Made by a program: the position numbers and the translations under genes | Notes under the pieces: model-generated | Databases searched by the model: none | What the model was told of the DNA's origin: nothing | What the model saw: the letters and a program-made list of their open reading frames with translations, nothing else | Source of the DNA: Cyanobacteriota bacterium | GTDB taxonomy: Bacteria; Acidobacteriota; Vicinamibacteria; Vicinamibacterales; UBA2999 | Direction: 5' to 3' | NCBI GenBank assembly: GCA_019752015.1 | Contig: JAIEMQ010000007.1 | Location: forward strand, 1 to 64,000 | Length of the DNA stretch: 64,000 bases | Shown here: piece by piece, positions 1 through 7,863 of the stretch | Position numbering within the stretch: position 1 is the first letter of the stretch | Layout of the letters: each line of letters starts with the position of its first letter

Positions 1-88
1 GGCCACGGCCGGCGTGCTGCCGCTGCTCGCGCTGATCGGCCTCGGCTCGCTCGCCGGCAGCCGCATGGTGCGACGCGCGCGCCAGTAG
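1..88 (+). CDS. C-terminal tail of a probable sortase-anchored surface protein (partial)
   Basis: Only the last 28 codons lie in the window (frame from base 2, stop TAG at 86-88). They read as a short Ala-Thr-Ala-Gly lead, a hydrophobic run (VLPLLALIGLGSLAG) and an arginine-rich end (RMVRRARQ). This is the three-part layout of a sortase sorting signal: recognition motif, membrane helix, positive tail. If the two residues cut off at the left edge are Leu-Pro, the motif would be LPATA, a variant of LPxTG; that is inference. The sortase encoded at 1068-1640 would be the natural partner. It could instead be the last helix of an ordinary membrane protein. Confidence 0.55.
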   Translation, partial: ATAGVLPLLALIGLGSLAGSRMVRRARQ

Positions 89-208
89 AAAGTAGAAAGT
101 TAGAAGGAAGAACGAAAAAGTAGGGGGAGGGAGGACAGAGTATGTCGATTCACTTGTTGATCGCCACGCTCTTAACTTCTTCCCTTTTACTTTTCCCTTT
201 TGACTTCC
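86..208. repeat. Inverted pair of word-repeat arms (AAAGT/GAAGG type)
   Basis: Bases 86-123 are purine-rich and built from variants of 'agaaagt' and 'agaagga'. Bases 171-208 carry the complementary pyrimidine-rich words ('cttcccttttacttttccc'). The left arm begins at the stop codon of the upstream gene. The right arm lies inside the next gene and encodes much of its signal peptide. About 47 bases, including the ribosome binding site, separate the arms. The same two-armed layout recurs at 13671-13735, 22183-22256 and 50201-50268 with different words. Confidence 0.6.
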
Positions 209-1071
209 AAGATCGCCCCACCTTCAAGGCCGGCTCCGAGCTGGTGGTTCTCCACGTTTCGGTTCGCGATCGCGGCGGCCGATACATCACCGGGCTGACA
301 CGCGACGCGTTTACGGTGATCGATGACGCGAAGGCGCAGACGCTTGAAATGTTTTCGGCCGACGAAGTGCCAGCCACCGTTGGTTTCCTGATCGATAACA
401 GCAACAGCATGCGTCCGAGCCGCGAGCGCGTGGTCGCGTCGGCGGTGGCGTTCGCGCAGCATTCGCATCCGCAGGATGAGATCTTCGCGCTGACGTTCAA
501 TGAAACGGTACAGGAAGCCTGGCGGCCGCAGATCGTGTCGCAGATGAATCCGGCGATGTTCGCATCCGCCATGTCGAGCGCGATTACTGCCCGCGGCATG
601 ACGGCGATCTATGACGGCATCATGTCGGGACTGGGGCGCCTCGAGCGCGCCAGGCACACGCGCCAGGTGTTGATCGTGGTGAGCGACGGCGACGACAACG
701 CCAGCAAGGCGACGCTCGACACGACGTTGAAGCGCGTCCACGAATCCGACGCGATGATCTACACCATTGCCCTCGACGATCCGCTGACGCGTGACGGTAA
801 CATGGGGCTGATGCGCCGGCTGGCGCGGGCGACCGGCGGTGATTCGTATCAGCCGCGCCAGGTCGAGGACGTGGCGGAGGCCTTCGAGCGCATTTCGAAA
901 GACATCCGCAACGCCTACACGCTCGCCTACACGCCGACGAAGAGCGCCGACGGCGACGTGGCGCGCCGCCGCCGCGCCGTCAAAGTCTACGTGCGCTCGC
1001 ACGACGGACGGATCCTGAACGTGCGCACGCGCGACGGCTACTTCGAAAAGATTCAGGAGGATCGCCAATGA
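142..1071 (+). CDS. Secreted VWA-domain protein (VWFA-related acidobacterial family)
   Basis: This 309-residue exported protein has a short hydrophobic signal segment (residues 4-20) followed by a von Willebrand factor A domain. The metal-ion-dependent adhesion motif DxSxS is visible as DNSNS at residues 85-89 (GFLIDNSNSM). The length and the opening beta-rich segment fit the acidobacterial VWFA-related family (TIGR03436). A purine-rich GGGAGGGAGG stretch just upstream serves as ribosome binding site. The stop overlaps the sortase start (ATGA), so the two are translated together; the role is probably metal-dependent protein binding at the cell envelope. Most of the signal peptide is encoded by a pyrimidine-rich repeat arm (171-208), which is unusual. 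Confidence 0.85.
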   Translation: MSIHLLIATLLTSSLLLFPFDFQDRPTFKAGSELVVLHVSVRDRGGRYITGLTRDAFTVIDDAKAQTLEMFSADEVPATVGFLIDNSNSMRPSRERVVASAVAFAQHSHPQDEIFALTFNETVQEAWRPQIVSQMNPAMFASAMSSAITARGMTAIYDGIMSGLGRLERARHTRQVLIVVSDGDDNASKATLDTTLKRVHESDAMIYTIALDDPLTRDGNMGLMRRLARATGGDSYQPRQVEDVAEAFERISKDIRNAYTLAYTPTKSADGDVARRRRAVKVYVRSHDGRILNVRTRDGYFEKIQEDRQ

Positions 1072-1640
1072 GGGCGTTCCGCCTGTGGCTGCTTCACCTG
1101 TTCGAGTGGGTGCTGCTTGGCTTCGGCCTCGGGTGCCTCGGCATGTATGGCTACGAGACCGTCGCGGCGCGCCGATTCCAGGCGGAGCAGGCGTTGGCGT
1201 TCGAGCGCGAAGCGAAGGCGCATACCGCGCCGTCGATACGAGCGGGCGGCTTGATCGGCATGCTGGATGTCCCGCGTCTGCAGTTGTCGACCGTGGTGAT
1301 CGAGGGCGACGACACGCGCACGCTGAAGCGCGCGGTCGGCCATTTGCCTGACACACCCATGCCGTGGGATGACGGCAACAGCGCCATCGCCGGTCATCGC
1401 GACGGCCTGTTCCGCCCGTTGAAGGACGTCAAAGCCGGCGATGAGATCCGCTTTCGCACGACCAGCGATGAGTATCGCTATCGCGTGACGAAGACGACGA
1501 TCGTGAAGCCCGATGATCTGTCGGTGCTGGCCTCGCGGCCGGATGAGAAGACCCTGACGCTGATTACCTGCTACCCGTTCTATTACGTCGGCACGGCGCC
1601 CCAGCGCTTCGTCGTCCACGCCACGCGACTCAGCAACTGA
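1068..1640 (+). CDS. Sortase (class D-like cysteine transpeptidase)
   Basis: A 190-residue protein with an N-terminal membrane anchor (about residues 7-28) and a sortase beta-barrel. The catalytic triad can be read directly: His110 in SAIAGHRDG, Cys168 in LTLITCYPF and Arg180 in APQRFVVHA. Sortases cleave a C-terminal sorting motif and transfer the protein to an amine acceptor in the envelope. The gene overlaps the VWA gene by four bases. A sorting-signal-like tail is encoded just upstream at 1-88, so this looks like a substrate-plus-enzyme locus. Sortases in Gram-negative-type bacteria are known but much less studied than in Firmicutes; the acceptor here is unknown. Confidence 0.85.
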   Translation: MRAFRLWLLHLFEWVLLGFGLGCLGMYGYETVAARRFQAEQALAFEREAKAHTAPSIRAGGLIGMLDVPRLQLSTVVIEGDDTRTLKRAVGHLPDTPMPWDDGNSAIAGHRDGLFRPLKDVKAGDEIRFRTTSDEYRYRVTKTTIVKPDDLSVLASRPDEKTLTLITCYPFYYVGTAPQRFVVHATRLSN

Positions 1641-1662
1641 CCGCTGCTTGCCCTGAGCGAGC

Positions 1663-1686
1663 AATTGGGCGGGCATCCGCCCAATT
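1663..1686 (+). terminator. Perfect hairpin after the sortase gene
   Basis: A 10-base perfect stem (aattgggcgg / ccgcccaatt) with a four-base loop lies 22 bases after the sortase stop. There is no T-run after it, so it may be a factor-dependent terminator or an mRNA-stabilising hairpin rather than a classic intrinsic terminator. Confidence 0.45.
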
Positions 1687-1724
1687 TCGAGTCGAAGGGA
1701 TAGAATCGTAAGCGGTTCGGGCTG

Positions 1725-3224
1725 ATGAAGAAGATTCTGATCGCCAACCGCGGCGAGATCGCCGTGCGTGTCATCCGCGCGTGCCGCGACATGGGCATCG
1801 CCACGGCGGCGGTCTATTCGGAATGCGATCGCGCCGCGCTGCACGTGCGCCTGGCCGATGAAGCGTGGGCGGTCGGCCCGAGCGCGCCCCGCGACAGCTA
1901 CCTGCGAATCGACGCCATTATCGACGCCGCGAAGAAGGCGGGCGCGGATGCCGTGCATCCGGGCTACGGCTTCCTTGCCGAGAACGAGGATTTCGCGGCC
2001 GCGTGCCGCGATGCGGGTCTCACGTTCATCGGACCATCGCCCGAAGCGATCGCGCTGATGGGCAGCAAGACCGCCGCGCGGCAGGCGGCGATCAGGGCGG
2101 GCGTGCCCGTGGTGCCCGGCACCGAGGAGCCGCTCAGCGAGACAGCGTCCGGCGCGGAAGTGCAGGAGGCCGCTGAGCGCGTCGGCTATCCGCTGATGTT
2201 GAAAGCGGTCGCGGGTGGCGGCGGCAAGGGCATGCGCCTGGTGGCGTCGGCCGCCGATCTGGCGAGCGCGCTGCGCGCCGCGCGCTCGGAAGCGCAATCC
2301 GCATTCGGCGACGGCGCCGTGTATATGGAGCGGCGCATCATGGCGCCGCGTCACATCGAAGTGCAGCTGCTCGGCGATCACCACGGCACGGTGCTGCCGT
2401 TTGTCGAGCGCGAATGCTCGATTCAGCGTCGTCATCAGAAGGTCGTCGAAGAAAGCCCGTCGCTCGCGGTGTCTGCGGAGCTGCGCCGGCGCATGACGTC
2501 CGCGGCGGCGTCGGTGGCGAAAGCCGTCGGCTACACCAACGCGGGGACGATCGAGTTCCTGCTCGACGAGGACGGAGCGTTTTACTTCCTCGAGATGAAC
2601 ACGCGCCTGCAGGTCGAACATCCGATCACCGAGATGGTCACCGGCGTCGATCTCGTGCAGTGGCAGATTCGCATTGCGCGCGGCGAGCGTCTCGATCTCA
2701 ATCCCGAGGCGTTGCTCAATCCGAAGGCGCACGCGATTGAGTGCCGCATCTACGCCGAGGATCCGGAGAACGGATTCCTGCCGTCGCCTGGGCGCATCCA
2801 GGGCCTGCGCGTGCCGCAGGGCCCCGGCGTGCGCGACGACAGCGGCGCGTACGAGGGCGGCGAAGTGCCGATCTTCTACGACCCGATGATCTCGAAGCTG
2901 ATCACGTGGGGCGATTCGCGCGAGCACGCCATCCGGCGGATGCGCCGCGCCCTCGCTGAATATCAAGTGCGCGGCATCCGCACCACGATTCCGTTTTTTC
3001 AGTGGCTGCTCGAAGACGGCGACTTCAAGGCGGCGCAGTTCGATACCGGTTTCATCGATCGCAAGCTTGGCAAGACCCCGCTGCAGTCGATCGATCAATC
3101 GGACGAAGATCTCGCTGCGATCGCCGCGGCCGTCCATCTCTTCACCAAGCCGGTCGCCAACGGCGTGGCCGCGCCCGCAGCCAGCCGCTGGCGTGATGCC
3201 GGGCGCACGGAAGCGTTGCGATGA
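1725..3224 (+). CDS. accC: Biotin carboxylase subunit of an acyl-CoA carboxylase
   Basis: A 499-residue ATP-grasp enzyme that carboxylates the biotin carried by the next gene's product, using ATP and bicarbonate. The N-terminus MKKILIANRGEIAVRVIRAC is the classic biotin carboxylase start. The glycine-rich ATP loop is at residues 163-170 (AGGGGKGM), and the active-site EMNTRLQVEHPITE segment is present near residue 295. Length is slightly above E. coli AccC (449) and typical of the carboxylase part of acyl-CoA carboxylase alpha chains. It is coupled by an ATGA overlap to the biotin carrier gene. No carboxyltransferase gene is present nearby, so the substrate (acetyl-, propionyl- or methylcrotonyl-CoA) cannot be told from this locus. 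Confidence 0.9.
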   Translation: MKKILIANRGEIAVRVIRACRDMGIATAAVYSECDRAALHVRLADEAWAVGPSAPRDSYLRIDAIIDAAKKAGADAVHPGYGFLAENEDFAAACRDAGLTFIGPSPEAIALMGSKTAARQAAIRAGVPVVPGTEEPLSETASGAEVQEAAERVGYPLMLKAVAGGGGKGMRLVASAADLASALRAARSEAQSAFGDGAVYMERRIMAPRHIEVQLLGDHHGTVLPFVERECSIQRRHQKVVEESPSLAVSAELRRRMTSAAASVAKAVGYTNAGTIEFLLDEDGAFYFLEMNTRLQVEHPITEMVTGVDLVQWQIRIARGERLDLNPEALLNPKAHAIECRIYAEDPENGFLPSPGRIQGLRVPQGPGVRDDSGAYEGGEVPIFYDPMISKLITWGDSREHAIRRMRRALAEYQVRGIRTTIPFFQWLLEDGDFKAAQFDTGFIDRKLGKTPLQSIDQSDEDLAAIAAAVHLFTKPVANGVAAPAASRWRDAGRTEALR

Positions 3225-3760
3225 TTTTCGAAGTCGCGATCGGCGATACGGTCCGCACGGTCGGCATCGTGCGCAAGGGCGCCATGTTCCACGTCGATCT
3301 CGACGGCCGCACGCATGTCGTCGACGCCCGCCGGGTCAGCGACGCGATCGTATCGATGCTGGTGCAGCGCGACGGCTCGGCGGCGCCCTCACGATCGGTC
3401 GATGCCGCGTTCGCATCGAAAGCGGTTGCGGGTGACTTCGACGTGCATCTGGACGGCCTCGCGATCCCGATCCAGATCCGCCCGGCGGGCTCGTTCGGGC
3501 GTCAGAAAAAAGCGGGCGGCGCCGCCCAGGCCGCGGGACCGCAGCGCGTCACCGCACCCATGCCGGGCAAAGTGGTGCGCGTGCTCGTCAAACCGGGCGA
3601 TGACGTGAAGGCCCGCCAGGGCCTGGTCGTCGTCGAAGCGATGAAAATGGAGAACGAACTGCGTGCGGCTCGCGATGGCCGCGTGCGCGACGTCGCCGTC
3701 ACCGAGGGCCAGTCGGTTGACGCCGGCGCCGTCTTGCTGGTGGTGGAGGAGAAGACGTGA
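3221..3760 (+). CDS. Biotin carboxyl carrier protein
   Basis: A 179-residue protein with an N-terminal region resembling the BT (linker) domain of acyl-CoA carboxylase alpha chains and a C-terminal biotinyl domain. The biotinylation motif VEAMKMENE is clear, with the acceptor Lys142. Together with the upstream carboxylase it forms a split alpha subunit: in many bacteria these domains are fused in one chain. The start ATG overlaps the upstream stop, and the stop overlaps the GTG of the TamB gene, so all three genes are translationally coupled. Coupling of a carboxylase to envelope biogenesis genes may be only an operon coincidence. Confidence 0.85.
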   Translation: MIFEVAIGDTVRTVGIVRKGAMFHVDLDGRTHVVDARRVSDAIVSMLVQRDGSAAPSRSVDAAFASKAVAGDFDVHLDGLAIPIQIRPAGSFGRQKKAGGAAQAAGPQRVTAPMPGKVVRVLVKPGDDVKARQGLVVVEAMKMENELRAARDGRVRDVAVTEGQSVDAGAVLLVVEEKT

Positions 3761-6700
3761 GCCGCATGCGACGCATGGGGACGGCAATTCGTGAGGCCGG
3801 CCGGACTGCGTATCGCTACGGCCGGAGGTTTGCCGTCACGATCGGCATCATCGTCGCGGTCATCGTCGTCTCGGTGCTGACGCTCGATCTTGGTCCAACG
3901 CTCAAAGCCCGCGCCGAACGGGCGGGCAGCAACTGGCTCGATCGCAAGATGACGATCGGCCGCCTCGGCGTGAAGATCGGCAGCGGCAAGTTCGTCATCG
4001 AGGACCTGAGGATCGACGGCATGCTGCCGAACGAGCCGCCGTGGCTCGTCGCGAAGCGCATTGACGTGTCGCTCAAATGGAGCGCGCTGTGGCACCGCGA
4101 GATCCTGCTTGAATCGATTGAGATGACCGACTGGGAGATGGTGGTCGAATCGTATCCGAACGGCCGCCAGACGTTCCCGCGTCTCACCGGTCCGCCACGC
4201 GCGCCGCGCAGCGGCCCGCGCGTCGTCGTCACGACCATGCAATTCGTCCACGCCTCTCGCGGCCTGTTGAAGTTCAATGACTACGGATCGGACTGGTTCG
4301 CGGTCGCGCCAAACCTCGACGTGACCGTCACCAGGGCGGCCGAGTATCGCGGCCAACTGCGCTACTCGAACGGTTCGATCCTGGTGCAGAAGTACGAGCC
4401 GATGACCGCCGACATGACGGCCGGCTTCAAGATCGTCGACAACAAGGTGATGTTCGACCGCATCGACCTCATCACCGACGGCGCGGTCTCGACGATGACC
4501 GGTGTCGTCGACATGAAGAACTTCCCCGAGCAGATCTACTACATCAAGTCGAAGGTGCAGTTTCCGAAGCTGCGCGAGATCTTCTTCGCGCGCGACCGGT
4601 TCTCGCTGTTCGGCGAAGGCGACTTCACCGGCACCTTCCACTTGTTCAAGGGCGGCCGCGAACTGAAGGGCGATTTCCGCAGCGCGCTGGCCGGCGTCAA
4701 CGACTATCGCTTCCCGAATCTCGAAGGATCGCTGGTGTGGGTTCGCGATCGCATGGAAGTGACGCGCGCCACCGCGGACTTCTACGGCGGCCGCGCCGAC
4801 TTCAAGTTCCTGATGGCGCCGCTCGGCAAGAAAGATCAGCCGGCCCGCGCGGTGTTCGACGTCAATTACCGCGACGTCGATCTCAACGCGCTCACGGACT
4901 TCTACGAGACACGCGGACTCCGTCTCGCCGGACGCGCGAGCGGCCGCAACGAGATGTCCTGGCCGCTGGGGCGTTACTCCGAGCGCCGCGGCTCGGGAAC
5001 CGCGACGTTCGCTTCGATCGGCGGCCTGCAGGGGCCACAGCTCGCGGCCGACGCCGCCGCCGAGGCGCGGGATCGATACCGCATCGCGGGGCCGTTCAGC
5101 ACGCACACGCCGCTGGCGCCGGTCGCGGTTGCCGGTGACCTCACGTATGAATTCGATCCCAGGGAGATCCGTTTCGAGCCGAGCCGGATTTTCACGCCGG
5201 ACACGTACATCGCCTTCGAGGGTTCGACCGAGTACGGCGAACGATCGAAGATGCCGTTCCACCTGACCAGCCGCAACTGGCAGGAGAGCGATCGCTTCCT
5301 GGCCGGGATCATGACGGCGTTTGGCGCGCCGACGCGCGCGATTCCGATCGACGGCGTCGGCCAGTTCGACGGCGTCATGCTGGGCGCGTTCCGCCGGCCG
5401 CGCATCGAAGGGCGCTTCACCGGATCGGAAATGCTCGCGTGGGACGTGAACTGGGGCGACATCGACGGCGACTTCGTCGTCGAGAACTCGTACGCCAACA
5501 TCAGCCGCGCCGTGATCCGGAAGGGCCTGTCGCGGATGGATGTGACGGGTAAGTACTCCCTTGGTTATCCGCGCGCCGACGGCGGCGAACAGTTCGACGC
5601 GCGAATCAAGGTCGCGGAGTTCCCGGTCGCGGATTTCCGTGAGGCGTTCGATCTGCAGGATTACGACGTCGACGGCTTGGTCACCGGCGACTTTCATCTC
5701 TACGGCGACTACGAAGGGCCGCACGGCTTCGGCAGCATGACGATCTCGCGCGGCATTGCCTACGACGAGCCGTTCTCGGAGGCGTCGGCATCGCTGGAGT
5801 TCGAAGGCACCGGGGTGCGCCTCAACGGCATCGAGATGAAAAAGGGCGGCGGCACGGTCAACGGCGCGGCCTATGTCGCCTGGGAAGGCTCGTACTCGTT
5901 CGACGTGGCGGGACGCGGCATTGCCACCGACACGCTGACGCTGACGGCGTTCCCCGGCTATCCCGCGCTCTACGGATCGCTCGACTTCACCGCGACCGGC
6001 CGCGGCACGTTCGAGGAGCCCCGCTACGACGTGAAGTGGAACGTCGGCGATCTGTTCTTCGGTGACGAAGGCATCGGCGAGATGACGGGGCGCCTGGCGA
6101 TGCGCGGGCTGCTCATGACCTACGAGCTGGAGGCCGCGTCGCCTCGTCTCGCCGTATCCGGCACCGGCCGCGTCGAGCTCAATGACGAAATGGATGCGGA
6201 GCTGTCGTTCCGCGTCACAGACACATCGCTCGATCCGTACTTGCGCGTGCTGCAGCCGACCTTCTCGCCGTTCACGTCGGCGATCACGAGCGGCACGATT
6301 CGCGTCGTTGGCGAGCTGTACAACCCGGACGCGCTTCGCATCGACACCAACATCGAAGCGGTGAATCTGCGGATGCTCGATTACCGGCTGCGCAATCAAT
6401 CGCCGATCCGTTTGAGCGTCGAGCACCAGGTCCTGCAGGTTGATGCGCTGAAAATGGTCGGCGACGACACCGGATTGGATCTGACCGGCTCGGTGAACCT
6501 CGTCGATCAATCGCTGGCGCTGCAGGCGAACGGCGCGGCGAATCTCGCCGTGCTGCAGGGATTTCTTCCGGACCTGCGCAGCTCCGGCCGCGCGGAGGTC
6601 ACCGCGCGCATCACGGGCACGGCATCAGCGCCGGTGGTGGCCGGCAACGCGCTCCTGACCAACGGCCGCATCCGCCAGCTCTCGTTCCCGCACGCGCTCG

Positions 6701-7863
6701 AAGAAGTGAACGGCATTGCGACCTTCGACGCCGGCGGTCTTCGCCTCGACGGCATCACCGCGCGTCTTGGCGGCGGACCGGTGCGCTTTCGCGGCCGCAT
6801 CGGGTTGTCGTCGTATCAGCTGAGCGAGTTCGACGTCACCGCCACCGGCCAGGACATGACCCTCCGGTATCCCGAAGGCATGCGCTCGCTCGTTGATGCG
6901 GAGCTCGGCCTGCAGGGCGCCGCGACCGCGCCGATCGTCACCGGCCTGGTGACCGTCAAGAGCGCGAGCTGGGCGCGCGGTTTCGGCGCATCGGGCGGGC
7001 TGTTCAGCGGCCTCACCGGCGGCGAAGCGGCGCTGCCGTCGGTGGAAGGACAAGTGGCTGCCGCGTCGAACGTGCGGTTCGACGTGCGGCTGGTCGCGCC
7101 GTCGACGCTGCGCATCGACAACGATCAGGCGCGCATTGTCGCCAGCGCGGATCTCACCATGCGCGGCACGCTCGACCGTCCGCTGTTGTTTGGGCATGCG
7201 GAAATCGATCGCGGTGAAGTGGAATTCGAAGGACGCCGTTACCTCGTCACGCGCGGCAGCCTGGATTTCGCGAACGCGACGCGCATCCAGCCGTTCTTCG
7301 ACATCGAAGCGGAGACCCGCGTGCGCGCGCCGGGGCAGACCTATCGCGTGACGATGCGAATGGCGGGCACCACCGAGCGCATGCAGCCGCAGTTCACGTC
7401 CGATCCGCCGCTGCAGACACTCGACATCCTGACGCTGCTCTTCAGCGACCAGGCGCCGAGCGGCGACATCGAGCTGGCCCGCCTCCGCAATCCCGAACAG
7501 CGGCAGCAACGCCTCGTCGAGGCCCGCGCGACGCGCGCGCTGACCGGCGCGCTGTCGGCGGAAGTCGGCCGCGTCGTCGAGCAGAGCTTCGGCGTCGATA
7601 CCTTCCAGATCACGCCGCTGCTCGGCAACCGCGACCCGTATCAACAGTCATCGAGCCTCAGCCTCAATCCGACGGCGCGGGTGACGATCGGCAAGCGCAT
7701 TTCGAACCGCATCTACCTCACCTACGCGCGCAGCCTGTCGTCGACGACGCGCGATCAGATCATCCTGCTCGAGTTCGACGAGAGCGAATCGCTGTCGTGG
7801 GTGCTGTCGCAGAACGAGGATCGCACCTACGCGCTCGAGGTCAGGAAGAGGCACGCCTTCTGA
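3757..7863 (+). CDS. tamB: TamB-like translocation and assembly module / AsmA-like lipid-transfer protein
   Basis: A 1368-residue protein with a GTG start that overlaps the preceding stop. One membrane helix (about residues 27-45, TIGIIVAVIVVSVLTL) anchors a very long beta-rich periplasmic body of repeated AsmA/DUF490-type segments. The C-terminal conserved TamB block includes RYLVTRGSLDF and the hydrophobic end typical of the family. TamB-type proteins bridge inner and outer membrane and act in outer-membrane protein insertion or lipid transport. The stop shares a base with the start of an Omp85 gene, the usual TamA/TamB pairing. Family assignment is firm; whether the job is protein assembly or lipid transfer is open. 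Confidence 0.88.
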   Translation: MSRMRRMGTAIREAGRTAYRYGRRFAVTIGIIVAVIVVSVLTLDLGPTLKARAERAGSNWLDRKMTIGRLGVKIGSGKFVIEDLRIDGMLPNEPPWLVAKRIDVSLKWSALWHREILLESIEMTDWEMVVESYPNGRQTFPRLTGPPRAPRSGPRVVVTTMQFVHASRGLLKFNDYGSDWFAVAPNLDVTVTRAAEYRGQLRYSNGSILVQKYEPMTADMTAGFKIVDNKVMFDRIDLITDGAVSTMTGVVDMKNFPEQIYYIKSKVQFPKLREIFFARDRFSLFGEGDFTGTFHLFKGGRELKGDFRSALAGVNDYRFPNLEGSLVWVRDRMEVTRATADFYGGRADFKFLMAPLGKKDQPARAVFDVNYRDVDLNALTDFYETRGLRLAGRASGRNEMSWPLGRYSERRGSGTATFASIGGLQGPQLAADAAAEARDRYRIAGPFSTHTPLAPVAVAGDLTYEFDPREIRFEPSRIFTPDTYIAFEGSTEYGERSKMPFHLTSRNWQESDRFLAGIMTAFGAPTRAIPIDGVGQFDGVMLGAFRRPRIEGRFTGSEMLAWDVNWGDIDGDFVVENSYANISRAVIRKGLSRMDVTGKYSLGYPRADGGEQFDARIKVAEFPVADFREAFDLQDYDVDGLVTGDFHLYGDYEGPHGFGSMTISRGIAYDEPFSEASASLEFEGTGVRLNGIEMKKGGGTVNGAAYVAWEGSYSFDVAGRGIATDTLTLTAFPGYPALYGSLDFTATGRGTFEEPRYDVKWNVGDLFFGDEGIGEMTGRLAMRGLLMTYELEAASPRLAVSGTGRVELNDEMDAELSFRVTDTSLDPYLRVLQPTFSPFTSAITSGTIRVVGELYNPDALRIDTNIEAVNLRMLDYRLRNQSPIRLSVEHQVLQVDALKMVGDDTGLDLTGSVNLVDQSLALQANGAANLAVLQGFLPDLRSSGRAEVTARITGTASAPVVAGNALLTNGRIRQLSFPHALEEVNGIATFDAGGLRLDGITARLGGGPVRFRGRIGLSSYQLSEFDVTATGQDMTLRYPEGMRSLVDAELGLQGAATAPIVTGLVTVKSASWARGFGASGGLFSGLTGGEAALPSVEGQVAAASNVRFDVRLVAPSTLRIDNDQARIVASADLTMRGTLDRPLLFGHAEIDRGEVEFEGRRYLVTRGSLDFANATRIQPFFDIEAETRVRAPGQTYRVTMRMAGTTERMQPQFTSDPPLQTLDILTLLFSDQAPSGDIELARLRNPEQRQQRLVEARATRALTGALSAEVGRVVEQSFGVDTFQITPLLGNRDPYQQSSSLSLNPTARVTIGKRISNRIYLTYARSLSSTTRDQIILLEFDESESLSWVLSQNEDRTYALEVRKRHAF

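Noticed and set aside
3502-6510. A 1002-codon open frame on the minus strand opposite tamB
   Set aside because: It is a shadow of a GC-rich gene: rich in Arg, Ala and His with no domain, no ribosome site, and the plus-strand TamB is unmistakable.
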